Below are positions 25,080 to 35,077 of a DNA stretch of 64,000 nucleotides, piece by piece (position 1 is the first letter of the stretch; every line of letters begins with the position of its first letter). Both the position numbers and the translations under genes were made by a program. The notes below the pieces were generated by a model, which saw only the letters and a program-made list of their open reading frames with translations, did no database searches and was not told where the DNA came from. This stretch comes from Phlebiopsis flavidoalba. Lineage: Eukaryota; Basidiomycota; Agaricomycetes; Polyporales; Phanerochaetaceae. The stretch is taken from the NCBI GenBank assembly GCA_035772785.1, contig JAOCPU010000004.1, forward strand, positions 62,001-126,000, in the 5' to 3' direction.

Positions 25080-25450
25080 CCCAGCTGATCGGTGAGCTTG
25101 TTCTTAGTGAAAGCTCCCATAGTTCCACCTGGCGTAGGGCTCAGTCAAAGGAATGTACCCCATGGCTACGATGGAAACACCCACTGAATGAAAGACAAGT
25201 CTGCTACGGTCATCTTGTTGCCGACAAAAGCCACTCTTGCTTGGACAAGACGCTCTCCAGTACGACACGAAGATTCGGACTCTGCCTCATCCTTGTAGCG
25301 ATCGTATAGCGCTTTGGACTTTTTCCGGATGGCTACGTGGACGAAACCACGAGAATTGTCCGAAGTTAGGGGCTTGTCCGCGAGGCCTGAAAATACAACC
25401 ATTGAGTTGCTGAGTACTGAGGGTCTCTAGACCTTCAGGTGCGGATATTT
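25080..25450 (-). pseudogene. GST copy 1, degraded fragment of a Ure2p-class glutathione transferase
   Basis: Only the middle and C-terminal part of a GST related to the copies further right is left. On the complement, YDTEHKISAPEG, a broken QLNGCIFRPRGQAP (compare LQWLYFQASGQGP in the intact copies), SHPEKVQSAIRS and VGNKMTVADLSFIQW are seen in shifting frames. No N-terminal thioredoxin-fold exons (MSHGKQFTLF..., NPNGRVPAI) lie upstream before 26 kb. Substitutions as well as frame changes are present, so this copy looks truly decayed. It is the distal end of the array. Confidence 0.6.
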
Positions 25451-26274
25451 TGTGCTCGGTGTGTCGTATCTATCTTACTAAGTATTGAGTACTCTGCATT
25501 AGACTCCCTGTTGAAGTGGTGGTTATATTTATAGACTTGCTTAGGGGGTCAATATTAGAGTGCCGATACCCATACCACATACAGGAGATACGTATATTGG
25601 CTTATAAGGTTGTCGGCTATTGCATGGTAATGTGTTTGTCCCCTGGCCGTTGTGGGTATTAATATGTGCTGTATACTCCGGGCTGTTTCATCTCGAGAAC
25701 CATAGATACACCGCTATCGTAAGAAAGGCCTTCAGATACTTCAAAGGATGACCAACGATTGTCCCTCTGATCGGACGCGTGTTCGCGTCCCGTACGGAGC
25801 TAGTTCTCTGGATTCTGACAGTGCATCATCACTAAACCATCCGTTAGGGTCGGTTCTTGTGGCCTGTGATAGTAGAGTGCCACTGACATTGTGAGTGATT
25901 AGTGCATCTGAATTTTGCGAGTGAGGTGAAAGATGCGCTCGTGACGTCCATTTCTAGCTCTTATAGAGATCCTTCTAACGACTCCGTATACGCCACAGGT
26001 TCTTCCGCAGTAACATTCGACCACTGAACACCAAAACGTGAATCTGAATGACTCGTTTATAATTGATGTCCTATCGGAAACGCAGTTGTGTCTGCGTTAA
26101 CGTCGATGACTGAAAGTAGTACGATGAATACATGCTTTCCTAATGTCGCGATGTCGGTGCGATCGTGTCGGTCCAAGTGTGCGTCTCTATGACTGCGGCG
26201 GTTGTCACCTCGTCATATCGCTCTGCGCAATGTGAGACCGATGTCTTCTCGATAGCAGAAGGACATTCCCCCGG

Positions 26275-26287
26275 CCCCCCCCCCCCC
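26275..26287 (+). repeat. C13 homopolymer
   Basis: Thirteen consecutive C. Confidence 0.9.
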
Positions 26288-26649
26288 TCCGCACCTTTCG
26301 ATGTCGTGCTATGAGACCAAGACGGAGAGAGCCCTTTTGATGGGGAGCCAATTCTGTCGTCTGCGTAATCCAGCTGTTGGGGATACGATGCCTACCGAGC
26401 GATACGTCCCCTGCGGTAGGCATGTTGCGGAGTTGGCCGCGTGTGTATGTGGGTTTTTAGTGTGCAAGGCCCTCGGTGCGTGAATGCGAACGTATTCTAG
26501 TAGAGTTTGCAGCCTCGTGAGTCTGTATGACCATATATAGATATTGCGAAGTGCCAATGAGACTGTGTACGCGCTGTCGCTGGACTGCAGTGTTTGATCA
26601 CGGACGTATAGTAATCTTTTCCGTGTTTAGTGTATTATCATTGACATTG

Positions 26650-26662
26650 CCCCCCCCCCCCC
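26650..26662 (+). repeat. C13 homopolymer
   Basis: Thirteen consecutive C, 375 bp from the start of the previous one. Confidence 0.9.
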
Positions 26663-27021
26663 AGTATGGCTGCGAGGGTATATTCGAGTATTGCCCAGAA
26701 AGACATCACAAGAACGCATAGCGTAGTCCTGGCTAACTTGATATGTCTCATGCACGTCATTGTTGCCTAATGCTCAAACTTACTGCTTTCGTAGGTTTTC
26801 GGGCTAGTCTCCTGAACCAGAGCAAATGCATCGAATTCCATGCATTTCAGCAAAAGGTTCCGCGCTCAAAATTTAAACAAGTATTGTGTTGGGAAAATGG
26901 GTGGTACGAATAGTCATGTCAGAGTCCTGCTCCTATTAGATATCTATGGAAGACAGACATTCATTACTGCAGATTATCGCTTTTGCTTTAGTTTGCTGGG
27001 GGGGGATGGCTTTTCCCCATG

Positions 27022-27922
27022 AATCTCGGCCCTCTCCACTAGCATTCTTTTGACTGAGCCGGAAGCTCCATCAATCTTCTGATGCCCAGCTGCGAACATG
27101 CGACAGTCAGCAAACGCCACATGAGAACTTTGCTAGCGACTCACGCCGTGGTGACTGGGAACTGCTCTGCCTATATTCCCCAGTGTGGTCAGCGATAAAC
27201 TTCACCGTGAGCGCTCCATGCTCCACCTTTCGAAAATCTGAGTTAGCTAATGCTGCAAACTGGTTGATTCCAGTAACCGCTCACGGAATGAAAGACAGGT
27301 CCGCCACTGTGCATCGGCATTTTGTCGCCGACAAGCCACTCCCGTTTTGACAAAGACTGCCTCGAGGACGCCAAACACCCGGATGATCTCGTTTTTGTAA
27401 CGGTCCATAGCGCTCCTGAATTTTCTCCGGATGGTACAAGAGGAACCACGCAAATTGACCAAAGTAGGGACCCTGTCCCGAGGCTTGGAAATACAACCAC
27501 TGGAGCTGCTGATACTTCTCAGGACCATCGGGTGCAGAAAATCCTATGCTCGGGATCATATTTATCCACGAGATACTGGATTGATTGCGTTGGACTCCCT
27601 GTTCAAATATGTGAATGTTTTCAACAATGCGAAGTGAGCAATGAAACGACGTACCATAAGACGAAGTTGTCATCCTTATGGTCAATGATGGCAGGAATGC
27701 GGCCATTTGGATTATATTGAGTATATTCAGGCTTCTTCATGTCAGGAAATTCTAGATACTCTGTCTCGTAAGAGAGCCCGAGTTCTTCGAGGATGATGAC
27801 GACCTTCCTGTAGATGCCGTGAAGAATGTGAGTGTTGGTCACATTGTCTATGGTAACACTGACCATCCATTGGGTCCTCCGCCCCTGTGGCTGAAGAGAG
27901 TAAATTGCTTGCCGTGCGACAT
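27022..27922 (-). CDS. GST copy 2, Ure2p-class glutathione transferase (frames broken)
   Basis: Glutathione S-transferase, a cytosolic enzyme that conjugates or reduces electrophiles with glutathione. On the complement the ATG at 27922 starts MSHGKQFTLFSH and GPNGW, then a GT donor. Exon 2 has KVVIILEELGLSYETEYLEF and YNPNGRIPAIIDH, the glutathione-binding thioredoxin fold. Exon 3 has NQYLVDKYD, then LQWLYFQASGQGPYFGQFAW and YHPEKIQ. The end of the helical domain is CTVADLSFIP, and a poorly conserved last exon (VKRMLVERAE) ends near 27022. Frame changes lie near 27330, 27420 and 27560. It diverges more from copies 3-5 than they do from each other. Confidence 0.7.
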
Positions 27923-28570
27923 GTTAGATTGGCGATGGAATATGATGAGGTCGTGAGTAGTACCGCTCATGCATCGTGTCTTTTATACCTGAGCCAACAC
28001 CTCGCACAGAAGATGATTGGTAACTCGTCTGACACGGCGAACACGGATAGTCGCAGACACACCGCCTCGGCATTACTCATGAACATCTCATGATCAGCGT
28101 GTCAATGTCCTGCGGACGGCGCGCGGCAATGTGAATGGAAGAGATATGACTGGACGACGGCCCTAGCCGACTAGGAGCGCCGCCTCGACAACGCCGCGGC
28201 GTTTCCAGCCGTCGGCAGTCCGAGCCCACAGCTCATTATTCAGCACTCCATTTCAAGGTACACCGTGTACACAGGTAGACTGGGGCTCTATAGTGTAGGT
28301 GACCCGGTCTCATCTATTGTGAGGCGAACAAAGCTTCCAAGAACCACCGTTGCGTAGTCGATGGCACGAAATCGAGGCTAGAAGCTTTGAGACCATGTGA
28401 AGTGTGGACAATCGTCCAGAAAACTTTGGACCATGGGTCGAGATATAGAGGACTGGCGTCCTTTCTTAGCACTCAGATAGCTGTGAACGAGGTTATCAAT
28501 TGGAACGATGCACATGAGCACATGTAATCAGTGTAGTTACATGTCCTGTACTGCAATCCGATGAAATGAA
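27923..28570. other. Spacer between GST copies 2 and 3
   Basis: Promoter side of GST2 and 3' side of GST3. No gene or X copy was recognised. Confidence 0.4.
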
Positions 28571-29462
28571 TTAAGCGATAAGAGCGGGCCCCTCTCCTCC
28601 CAAGCCTTCTTGACTGAGGGAATCTCCAATAGTTTCTTGTGCCACCTGAATGATAATGCTCAACAAATGTATTATAACGACTTGCAGTGGTGATGCCTAC
28701 CTAGCAGTGGCTGGGAATTCTCTATCAAAGTCAAGACTCTCGAAGAACCGCTTCTCGGCCCGATGTCGTTCCAACTGTAGAAAAGAGTGTGTAAGTACGG
28801 GGTACGTCACACGCCGAGAAATAACTTACGGGATAAAGGATAGATCTGCGATGGTCACCTTGCCGCCTACGAGCCATTCTTGCTTAGAGAGCACTGTTTC
28901 CAGAACACCAAATACGCGTTTGGTCTCATTGCGGTATCTCTCGACGGCGCTGGGGACCTTCTCAGGGTGGTAGATGAGACCAGCCTCCGCCTGGCCAAAG
29001 TAGGGACCTTGGCCGGAGGCCTGGAAGTACAGCCACTGGAGCTCGTGATACCTCTCATCGCCAGTGGCGGGATATCTTGTGGTCCTTATCGTATTTGTCC
29101 ACAAGGTATTGAAGGATGGCGTTAGATTCCCTGATAAATGATTGTGGGCGACCGTCTCTGACATTACATGCTGACTTTTGAGTGTACATACCATAGCACA
29201 AAGTCGTTGTTACCATGATCGATGATTGCGGGAATACGGACCGTTGGGATTGTACTTGGTAAATTCGGGAGCTTTGTGTTCTCCCTTTTGGGAAGTCCAA
29301 GTAGACAGATTCGTAGGTCAAGCCGAGTTCGTGAAACACAAGGCGACCTTCCTGGGGACGTATGTCTCAAGTTAGCATGAGCACTAGGGATGAGTCAACC
29401 GCGTACCATCCGTTCGGACCGCCCTTGTGAGTGAAGAGAGTGAACTGTTTTCCGTGAGACAT
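28571..29462 (-). CDS. GST copy 3, Ure2p-class glutathione transferase, best preserved copy
   Basis: Five exons on the complement. Exon 1 from ATG 29462: MSHGKQFTLFTHKGGPNGW. Exon 2: FHELGLTYESVYLDFPKG, then FTKYNPNG and an AIIDHG block ending FVLWY. Exon 3: ESNAILQYLVDKYDKDHKIS, then YHELQWLYFQASGQGPYFGQ, YHPEKVPSAVERYRNE and KQEWLVGGKVTIADLSFIP. Exon 4: FFESLDFDREFPATAR. Exon 5: RWHKKLLEIPSVKKAWEERG, ending about 28571. Single-base insertions near 29290 and 29240 and a missing base near 29070 break the frame; each sits in a short homopolymer. All parts of the family are present, so I expect a functional gene. The exon 2-3 intron is about 60 nt, against about 1.65 kb in copy 4. Confidence 0.8.
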
Positions 29463-29599
29463 AATGCGAGTCGTAGGGATGTATTTGAAAAAGAAAATGA
29501 CACGATAGGAGAGCTGCGATATGAGAGATTCGTTGTACGACTTGTAGACATCGTTATAACTATCCTTTTATACCCCCAAGCTTAACAACTGGCCTCGTA

Positions 29600-30010
29600 G
29601 CGGCAAAGATGCGCTAATCAGGAATTTGGAATACGTACAAGAACCGCATTGAACCACGTCTGCTCAGTCAGCATTTTGCTGACGTTATGCCATCGAGAGC
29701 ATGCGTATATGGTTACCGCCTACGAGTTCAGTTGGGGGAAACCACGGAGCGCAAGGACGCTTTGATGACAAACCGACCTCACTTGACAGCTCACAGAGAA
29801 GTTATAGCTCGACCGCCAATACATACGTACTATCGGCATCAGCTGCGTCGTGGCCGCCCCCTGACAAATAGTGTTTTCAGAGCCCGCTGTGGACGGGACT
29901 TCGTGAGGATGTTCAACGCTCTTCTACGACGGTCACCAACACGACGAGCCACGGCGCGACCAAGAATGACTTGATGAGCCTACTGTTCAGTACGAATGGC
30001 GGACCGACGT
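29600..30010. repeat. Duplicated upstream block, copy A (promoter side of GST3)
   Basis: This block resembles 33250-33670, upstream of GST4. Shared pieces in the same order include TTGAACCAC, TCTGCTCAGTCAGCAT, TTGCTGAC, GACAAA.CGACCTCA.TTGACAGC and CC.CCAATACA..CGTACT. It shows that flanking DNA was duplicated along with the GST. Confidence 0.7.
29661..29683. promoter_or_regulatory. bZIP/ARE-like inverted site upstream of GST3 (partly decayed)
   Basis: TGCTCAGTCAGCA (29661-29673), a TTT spacer and TGCTGAC (29677-29683). It is homologous to the perfect inverted repeat upstream of GST4. The first arm contains the complement of TGACTGAGC, which fits the TGACnnnGC antioxidant-response consensus; the second arm is cut short. 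Confidence 0.45.
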
Positions 30011-30102
30011 GCTTATCGTGTTAAACATATCTTTCTGAGGGTTCTGTCAATGATTGAATTTCCATCCTGCATTCACAGCAGGAATTTGCCGGACCCGTCG
30101 TC

Positions 30103-30459
30103 TAGCGACAACTTTAGAGATGATGTTTCGTGTCGGCAGCCGTCTCCGAGCGCTGTGTGCTGACAATGTGGAAGAAATATGACAAAGACTCGACGTTGGC
30201 TGGGGAGATAGTCTTCGCAAGACCGCGTGATGGGCACATCGCTCCGGGACGAGCTCCTTGCAGAAGGTAGACGAAGCGCGGTTGGGGCAAAGAACTGAGT
30301 TGTTTCAAATTTAGCGCCTGATCATCCGGGTCGTCTACTGATGCGCCGTCATCTCAAATAGGAAGGCGTTCAAGTTCAGTCTCGGCGACGAAGATGACTC
30401 AGAGTCGCCTACGATTGCGAACTGGGTGAATTGATACCCGTTACCAGTTCCAGCCATTT
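30103..30459 (-). CDS. Gene X copy 1, unrecognised small gene of the array
   Basis: On the complement, TTAAATATGAG (a possible TATA element) precedes ATG 30459, which starts MAGTGNGYQFTQFAIVGDSE and an SSSSP stretch. After one frame change near 30370 the protein continues as DDGASVDDPDDQALNLKQLS, SLPQPRFVYLLQGARPG and LAKTISPANVESLSYFF. It is roughly 115 codons. The core (L.LERLP..DDGASVD.P, LNL) recurs in two other copies, each upstream of a GST or of where one begins. No domain was recognised; no function is claimed. Confidence 0.5.
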
Positions 30460-30589
30460 TTCAGTGCTGTCAAATGCGAGTGCAATCGTCTCTCATATTT
30501 AAGGGGCCGTGTCTACCCTGGGCACATGAAGTAACAGATGAGCGTTGCGTCGTGTTTCTCCTCTTCTAGCACGCTTATCAAGATTAAGT

Positions 30590-33148
30590 GATCAGCACCA
30601 GCGAGCACCGCAGCCCTCTCCTCCCAGGCCTTCTTGACTGAGGGAACCTCCAGCACCCTCTTGTGCCACCTGTGCGACATTACTCAACAAACGAACCACG
30701 ACGACCCATGATATGAGCACTCACTTGGCAGTGGCGGGGAATTCCTTGTCGAAATCGAAGTCCTCGAAGAACAGCTTGTCGGCAATATTCATTCCAACTT
30801 TATCAAAAAACATGTCAGTGGGAGTGAACATAATGCGACGCGTAATGACTTGGACATACGGGGCGAAGGCTAGATCCGCAATGGTCAATTTTCCGCCTAC
30901 GAGCCACTCCTGCTTGGACAAGACGGATTCGTAGGACACCAAGCACACGCATTGATCTCATTGCGATACCTCTCGATGGCATGGCGACGCTGGGGACCTT
31001 CTCGGGGTGGTAGATGGTAAACCAACCCACCTGGCCGTAGTAGGGACCTTGGCCAGAGGCTTGGAAGTATAGCCACTGGAGCTCGTGGTATCTCTCTTCC
31101 CTGTGGTAGAGATCTGTGTCTTCTTTCCCCTGTGGTAGAGATTTTTGGTCCTTATCGTATTTGTCGACCAAATACTGGAGAATGGCATTCGACTCCCTAG
31201 TGAGTCGTCATGACAGCATCTACGGTTGCCGAGGGGGATCAGGTCAATTCCTAGATCAAGCATTCAAATCCCATGTTCGCGTCGGCTGTCGTCGCTGAGT
31301 GTCCGCTACGCCTTGCTAAGCGAGTGCGAACTGCCGAAGAGGCATTTAATGCCCTTATGCCATTGCCCCCGTACTCTAGACACATGATTCGGCAAGCGAT
31401 CCTGCCGTGCAAGGACAGGGTCCCCTATCAGGTACTGTCCCGGAGTTAGTCTAGGTAGTCTAGGCTCTAGAGCCTCTAGCCCACTACAAACCTACATAAC
31501 GTCACCCTAGACAGACCGCAATGGGCGGTTCATAGGTTGTCCTTCTATGTGTGTAATGTCTAGCATCACGGGGCGGGCTTGCTGACTCCTTGCTCTAGTG
31601 CTATAGGTTCCCAAGCCACAAGTATCGACGTGCATTGCTCGCAGGCTGCACATGTCGACGACGGGGTGGCCCATTAACCGCCTTCTGCGAATTGCATCGG
31701 TGACAGTACCGGTGTCGCATGTGTAGAGTGGAGAGAAAATTTCTATTCAATGAAGTATTGAACAGACGGAATCTGGCCCGATACGCTACTAGTCGGGATT
31801 CTCGCGACCCACGGATACGGTCTATCGCAGGGCAACATCTGTCAGTGGATCGGTGCGGTGAGTGCAAGGTGACGGATTTACTATACCAGCGTATTGGGGG
31901 CACAGAAAATCGGCTTGAAGGCGACCGCATTCGATCGCAGTCAATCGCATTCAGTGCATGAGTTATCATCGGAGCATGGCTACAGATTAACTTACCCCCT
32001 TGACGGTATTTTACTTCATAAATGTCCAATAGCTCCGACGCGCTGCCTGCGACGGCGCATACCATGAGAGACTCCCGCAGTCTGCGTGAGTCGCACAGTC
32101 AGCTCTTCATAGCCTGCTGTGGGCGCGAACAGCTCAGTTTCCGCTCCTGGTATGTGCCATTCCTTTTCCAGCCATACAAGATCAGGTCTTCCTGGTGGGT
32201 GTGAGTCGGCCTACGTCAACACGCATGATCGCGTCAAGCAAGAGGAGACTAGCGGTGTCTAACCTGGACTCAGAGTGCGGCTCGTGGTCATGTTGAGCTG
32301 GGCTTTGGGTTGGCGAAGATATGTTGTGGTGAGAAAGATGTGGCAGAATTCAAATGGAGACATCCTCTGTAGGATGTGCGCGCTGAGCGACGATGCATAG
32401 ACGGAGACTTATAGAGCGACGCGGTCAAGACGCGGTAGAGGACGCGTCCACCACCCTGGCGCCCAAGTTTCTAGGGCGCTCAGACGGTTTAAATGCCGAC
32501 ATGCGATCATCCCGCCGCCGACGCTACCTTTTTATGGTACCCGGGCGGCAAAAGCCGGACTGGAGGAGTTATCACAACAACTTTCGTTTTGAGAAGCACT
32601 AGCTAGCCAGAATGGCTACTATACGTACTACTGCTAATGCTCTATAACGCAGCTTTAGTAGCTGTTAGGAGTATAGTATTTACAACGGCGAGGAGGCCGT
32701 TGAGGATAGGACCGTCGCTTAGCATGGCGTAGCAGACATCGGCGACAGCCGACGCGGACATGGAATTCGAAACTCGATTTAGGAATTGGACCTGATCCCC
32801 CTCGGCAACCGTAGCATCCGTCCCGTCAACGACTTTCACGTGCCAAACTACTCGATCACATACCATAGCACGAAGTCGTTGTTCCCCATGGTCAATATTA
32901 ATGATTGCAGGAACACGACCATTGGGATTGTACTTGGTGTACTCGGGAGCTTTATGCTCTCCTTTCTGAACGTCGAGGTAGATGGACTCATATGTCAAGC
33001 CAAGTTCTTTAAGTACAAAGACAACCTTCCTGTTCGACACAGACCTGGAGTCAGCATTTGCGTGTATAGTTAGCTATAGGGTACACACCATCCGTTGGGA
33101 CCTAGCCATTGTGAGTGAAGAGGGTGAATTGCGTTTTCCGTGGGACAT
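30590..33148 (-). CDS. GST copy 4, Ure2p-class glutathione transferase with a 1.6 kb element in intron 2
   Basis: On the complement the ATG at 33148 starts MSHGK and, after frame shifts, a sequence equivalent to QFTLFTHNG. Exon 2 (about 33035-32860) has KVVFVLKELGLTYESIYLDV and YTKYNPNGRVPAI, ending at a GTATGTGATC donor. Exon 3 resumes after CTCACTAG near 31196 with ESNAILQYLVDKYDKD, then YHELQWLYFQASGQGPYYGQ, YHPEKVPS, KQEWLVGGKLTIADLAFAPY. Exon 4 has FFEDFDFDKEFPATAK, and exon 5 RWHKRVLEVPSVKKAWEERA. The intron between exons 2 and 3 is about 1.65 kb because of an inverted-repeat element. Extra bases in exon 1 (two pairs) and a duplicated DTDLYHRE-like stretch in exon 3 make this copy less certain to be functional. 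Confidence 0.7.
31203..32834. mobile_element. Non-autonomous element with long terminal inverted repeats, inside GST4 intron 2
   Basis: The sequence at about 31216-31323 reads forward as the complement of about 32815-32711. Both carry CTACGGTTGCCGAGGGGGAT, then CGCGTCGGCTGTCG and CTACGCC.TGCTAAGCGA, roughly 85% identical over some 105 bp by eye. The outermost tips also resemble each other (AGTCGT...TGAC). The element is about 1.63 kb and sits exactly in the GST intron that is about 60 nt long in copy 3. No transposase motif was found. The longest internal frame is 154 codons (31601-32065, minus) with no recognisable family. No target-site duplication was resolved. Confidence 0.65.
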
Positions 33149-33249
33149 GGCGCGAATAGGTTGTGTGCGTCCTGGGGAGATTGAGTGTGTTGGAACAGAT
33201 GCTGGTCGGGCTACCACAAGACACTCCTGTCGCCCTCTTTATACTCTAC

Positions 33250-33670
33250 GGACCTAGCTGCCATTTGTGTGCCAGAAGCGGAGACCTAGAATACGCACGA
33301 GAGCCGCCTTGAACCACTGGTGGTCTGCTCAGTCAGCATCTTGCTGACTGAGCATACAATTCGGCATTTCCTGTATGGACGAGTCAGTTGTGAGGAGAAT
33401 GCCTTCGATTCGTGCTAGGACGTCGCTTGCTGACAAATCGACCTCATTGACAGCCCATCGTGTGGCACTGATGAGCGGGTATAGAGACGCCCTCGTTTAA
33501 CCGGCCAATACAGCCGTACTGTCTGCAGTCGTGACCTGCTGCTTACAAAGAACATTTCAGGAAAATCGCTGTAGTTGAAACCGTAAGAAACTACTCAACG
33601 TATACGACCAGGAGCACGAGCCACAGCGACGCGCCATCGATAGCTTGACACGTCGCCTTTTAGTACGGAG
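33250..33670. repeat. Duplicated upstream block, copy B (promoter side of GST4)
   Basis: Counterpart of 29600-30010; shared blocks are given there. It ends where the MITE-like element begins. Confidence 0.7.
33326..33354. promoter_or_regulatory. Perfect 13-bp inverted repeat with two ARE-like sites upstream of GST4
   Basis: TGCTCAGTCAGCA (33326-33338), spacer TCT, TGCTGACTGAGCA (33342-33354). The arms are exact reverse complements. Each arm contains TGACTGAGC or its complement, matching TGACnnnGC, the antioxidant-response consensus, and resembles the Maf recognition element and fungal Yap1-type sites. It lies about 180 bp upstream of the GST4 ATG. Confidence 0.55.
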
Positions 33671-33679
33671 GTCACTGAG

Positions 33680-34294
33680 TGACTTCCCGCAGGCTGTTTA
33701 GAACCAATAAATTCATAGTGCGGAGTGTGAAATGTAATTGTGACCAGCAAGTCTGGTGCGATATAGTCGAAAAGTTCTAAACCGTAGCCCAGTTTAGAAC
33801 CAGAATAAACCTAGATCAAACCCGCGTCTTTCCCACGCACCCACCGCCTACAGCGGATCCTTCGCAGCGGTCTAGCTATTGAGCTTGTGTCCCCATGCGA
33901 ACATCAAAAACGTGGTTAAAAAAGAGGTTTTAGAGTAGTTTTACACGAAAAACCAAATTTGAACGACTGGGCATCAAGGGAAACGTGAGCAAGAGGCAGA
34001 GGCGGCGTCGGCGCGCCTAAGGAGCTCGGCCGCCATCGTGAAGGCGGTGTGCCCGATCCAGTCTTAAAACGGCAGTCCCATCACGATCGCCAGCGCTTCA
34101 GGGTTTAGAACTGGGTTTTTGGTCTGGCACATCGTGCAGGACGGATGTTCCAGATTCGCAGTTTTTCGCAAAACGACCACCCCATCCATTTGCCCCCCCT
34201 TCGGAGTTTGAAAGTGTCACGCTTTCATCTCAAAATTGCTCAAATCTATCGTTTAGAACTGCAAAACTGGTTCTAAACGGCCTGCGGGAAGTCA
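33680..34294. mobile_element. MITE-like element with 27-bp terminal inverted repeats
   Basis: The left end (33680-33706) begins TGACTTCCCGCAGGC. The right end (34268-34294) is its reverse complement with one mismatch in 27. Six copies of GTTTAGAAC or its complement lie inside: 33696-33704, 33774-33782, 33792-33800, 34103-34111, 34251-34259 and 34270-34278. The pair at 33774-33800 forms a hairpin. A TCACT occurs on both sides (33672-33676 and 34297-34301), a possible but imperfectly placed target duplication. No ORF of interest lies inside, so the element is non-autonomous. It sits between the GST4 upstream block and X copy 2. Confidence 0.75.
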
Positions 34295-34391
34295 ACTCAC
34301 TAGCAACATGTTTATATTGCTAGCTATGTCTCTACAAGCCACTGTAAGTTGTTCGCGTTCCATCCCGCGCCACGGGAGTCCTTACCATGAG

Positions 34392-34720
34392 TTACCTGAT
34401 GTGCAAGTTGAATGGCGTTTCGCGCCATTGACTAACTCCTCGCGAGCGCCGTGTGTAGAATATCGTGGCAAGAGTATGTCCACTTGCATTATCGGTTGGA
34501 GAGCGGCCTTTACGGGGTTGACTCCGTGACCACGATACCTCTAGCACAAGACCATCGTAGAACGTAGGTGACGAAGCCTGGTTGGGGCGGAATAAAGCCT
34601 GTTGAGGTTTAGCCCGCCCTTGTCTGGACCATCGACTGATGCGCTGTTGTCTCGAATAGGCAGGCATTCAAGTTCAAGCTCAAGTCTCGACTCCGACGGA
34701 GACAATTTAATCGTTCATAT
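34392..34720 (-). pseudogene. Gene X copy 2, degenerate
   Basis: On the complement, SPSESRLELELECLPIRDNS, then ASVDGPDKGGLNLNRLYS matches X copy 1. No ATGGC start comparable to the other two copies was found upstream, and the tail (34392-34560) has no resemblance I can see. It is probably decayed. Confidence 0.45.
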
Positions 34721-35077
34721 GCATGAAAATGGCTTTGCTAGATCAAGTCAGTGACTTCGGCCAATATGGACAGCAGAAATGTGAGTGTAATTATCTCAAG
34801 TACAGGCATATCTAGGGCATATTCCCTTGATTGTCAATTTATGTGCTATGTCCTAGGCAGGGTACATCTTTCTAGCGGTACATATGTAGTGGGTCGGTCC
34901 TATGCGGTAATCGGGGGCTTTCAGTATGTAAGTGACACATGCCCGTCTCTGCGTTCCCGAATCTACGTGAACGCATAAAAGGTAACAAATGTTCAGGATG
35001 ATATCACCATCGTGAGGCGTAATTTTTTATTAACACTAAACAGTCCAGCTACATTGAGTCTCGCGCTGCCGGACTCA

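Larger units (their letters stand above)
25451..27021. other. Spacer between GST copies 1 and 2
   Basis: About 1.6 kb without a recognised gene. It contains two C13 homopolymers (26275-26287 and 26650-26662) and a G8 run near 26998-27006. If the missing 5' half of GST1 once lay here, it is no longer recognisable. Confidence 0.4.

Noticed and set aside
31601..32065. Possible transposase in the element within GST4
   Set aside because: The 154-codon frame shows no DDE-type or other transposase signature that I can recognise.
33680..34294. Solo LTR
   Set aside because: The ends are inverted rather than TG...CA direct-repeat termini, and multiple inverted internal motifs fit a TIR element.
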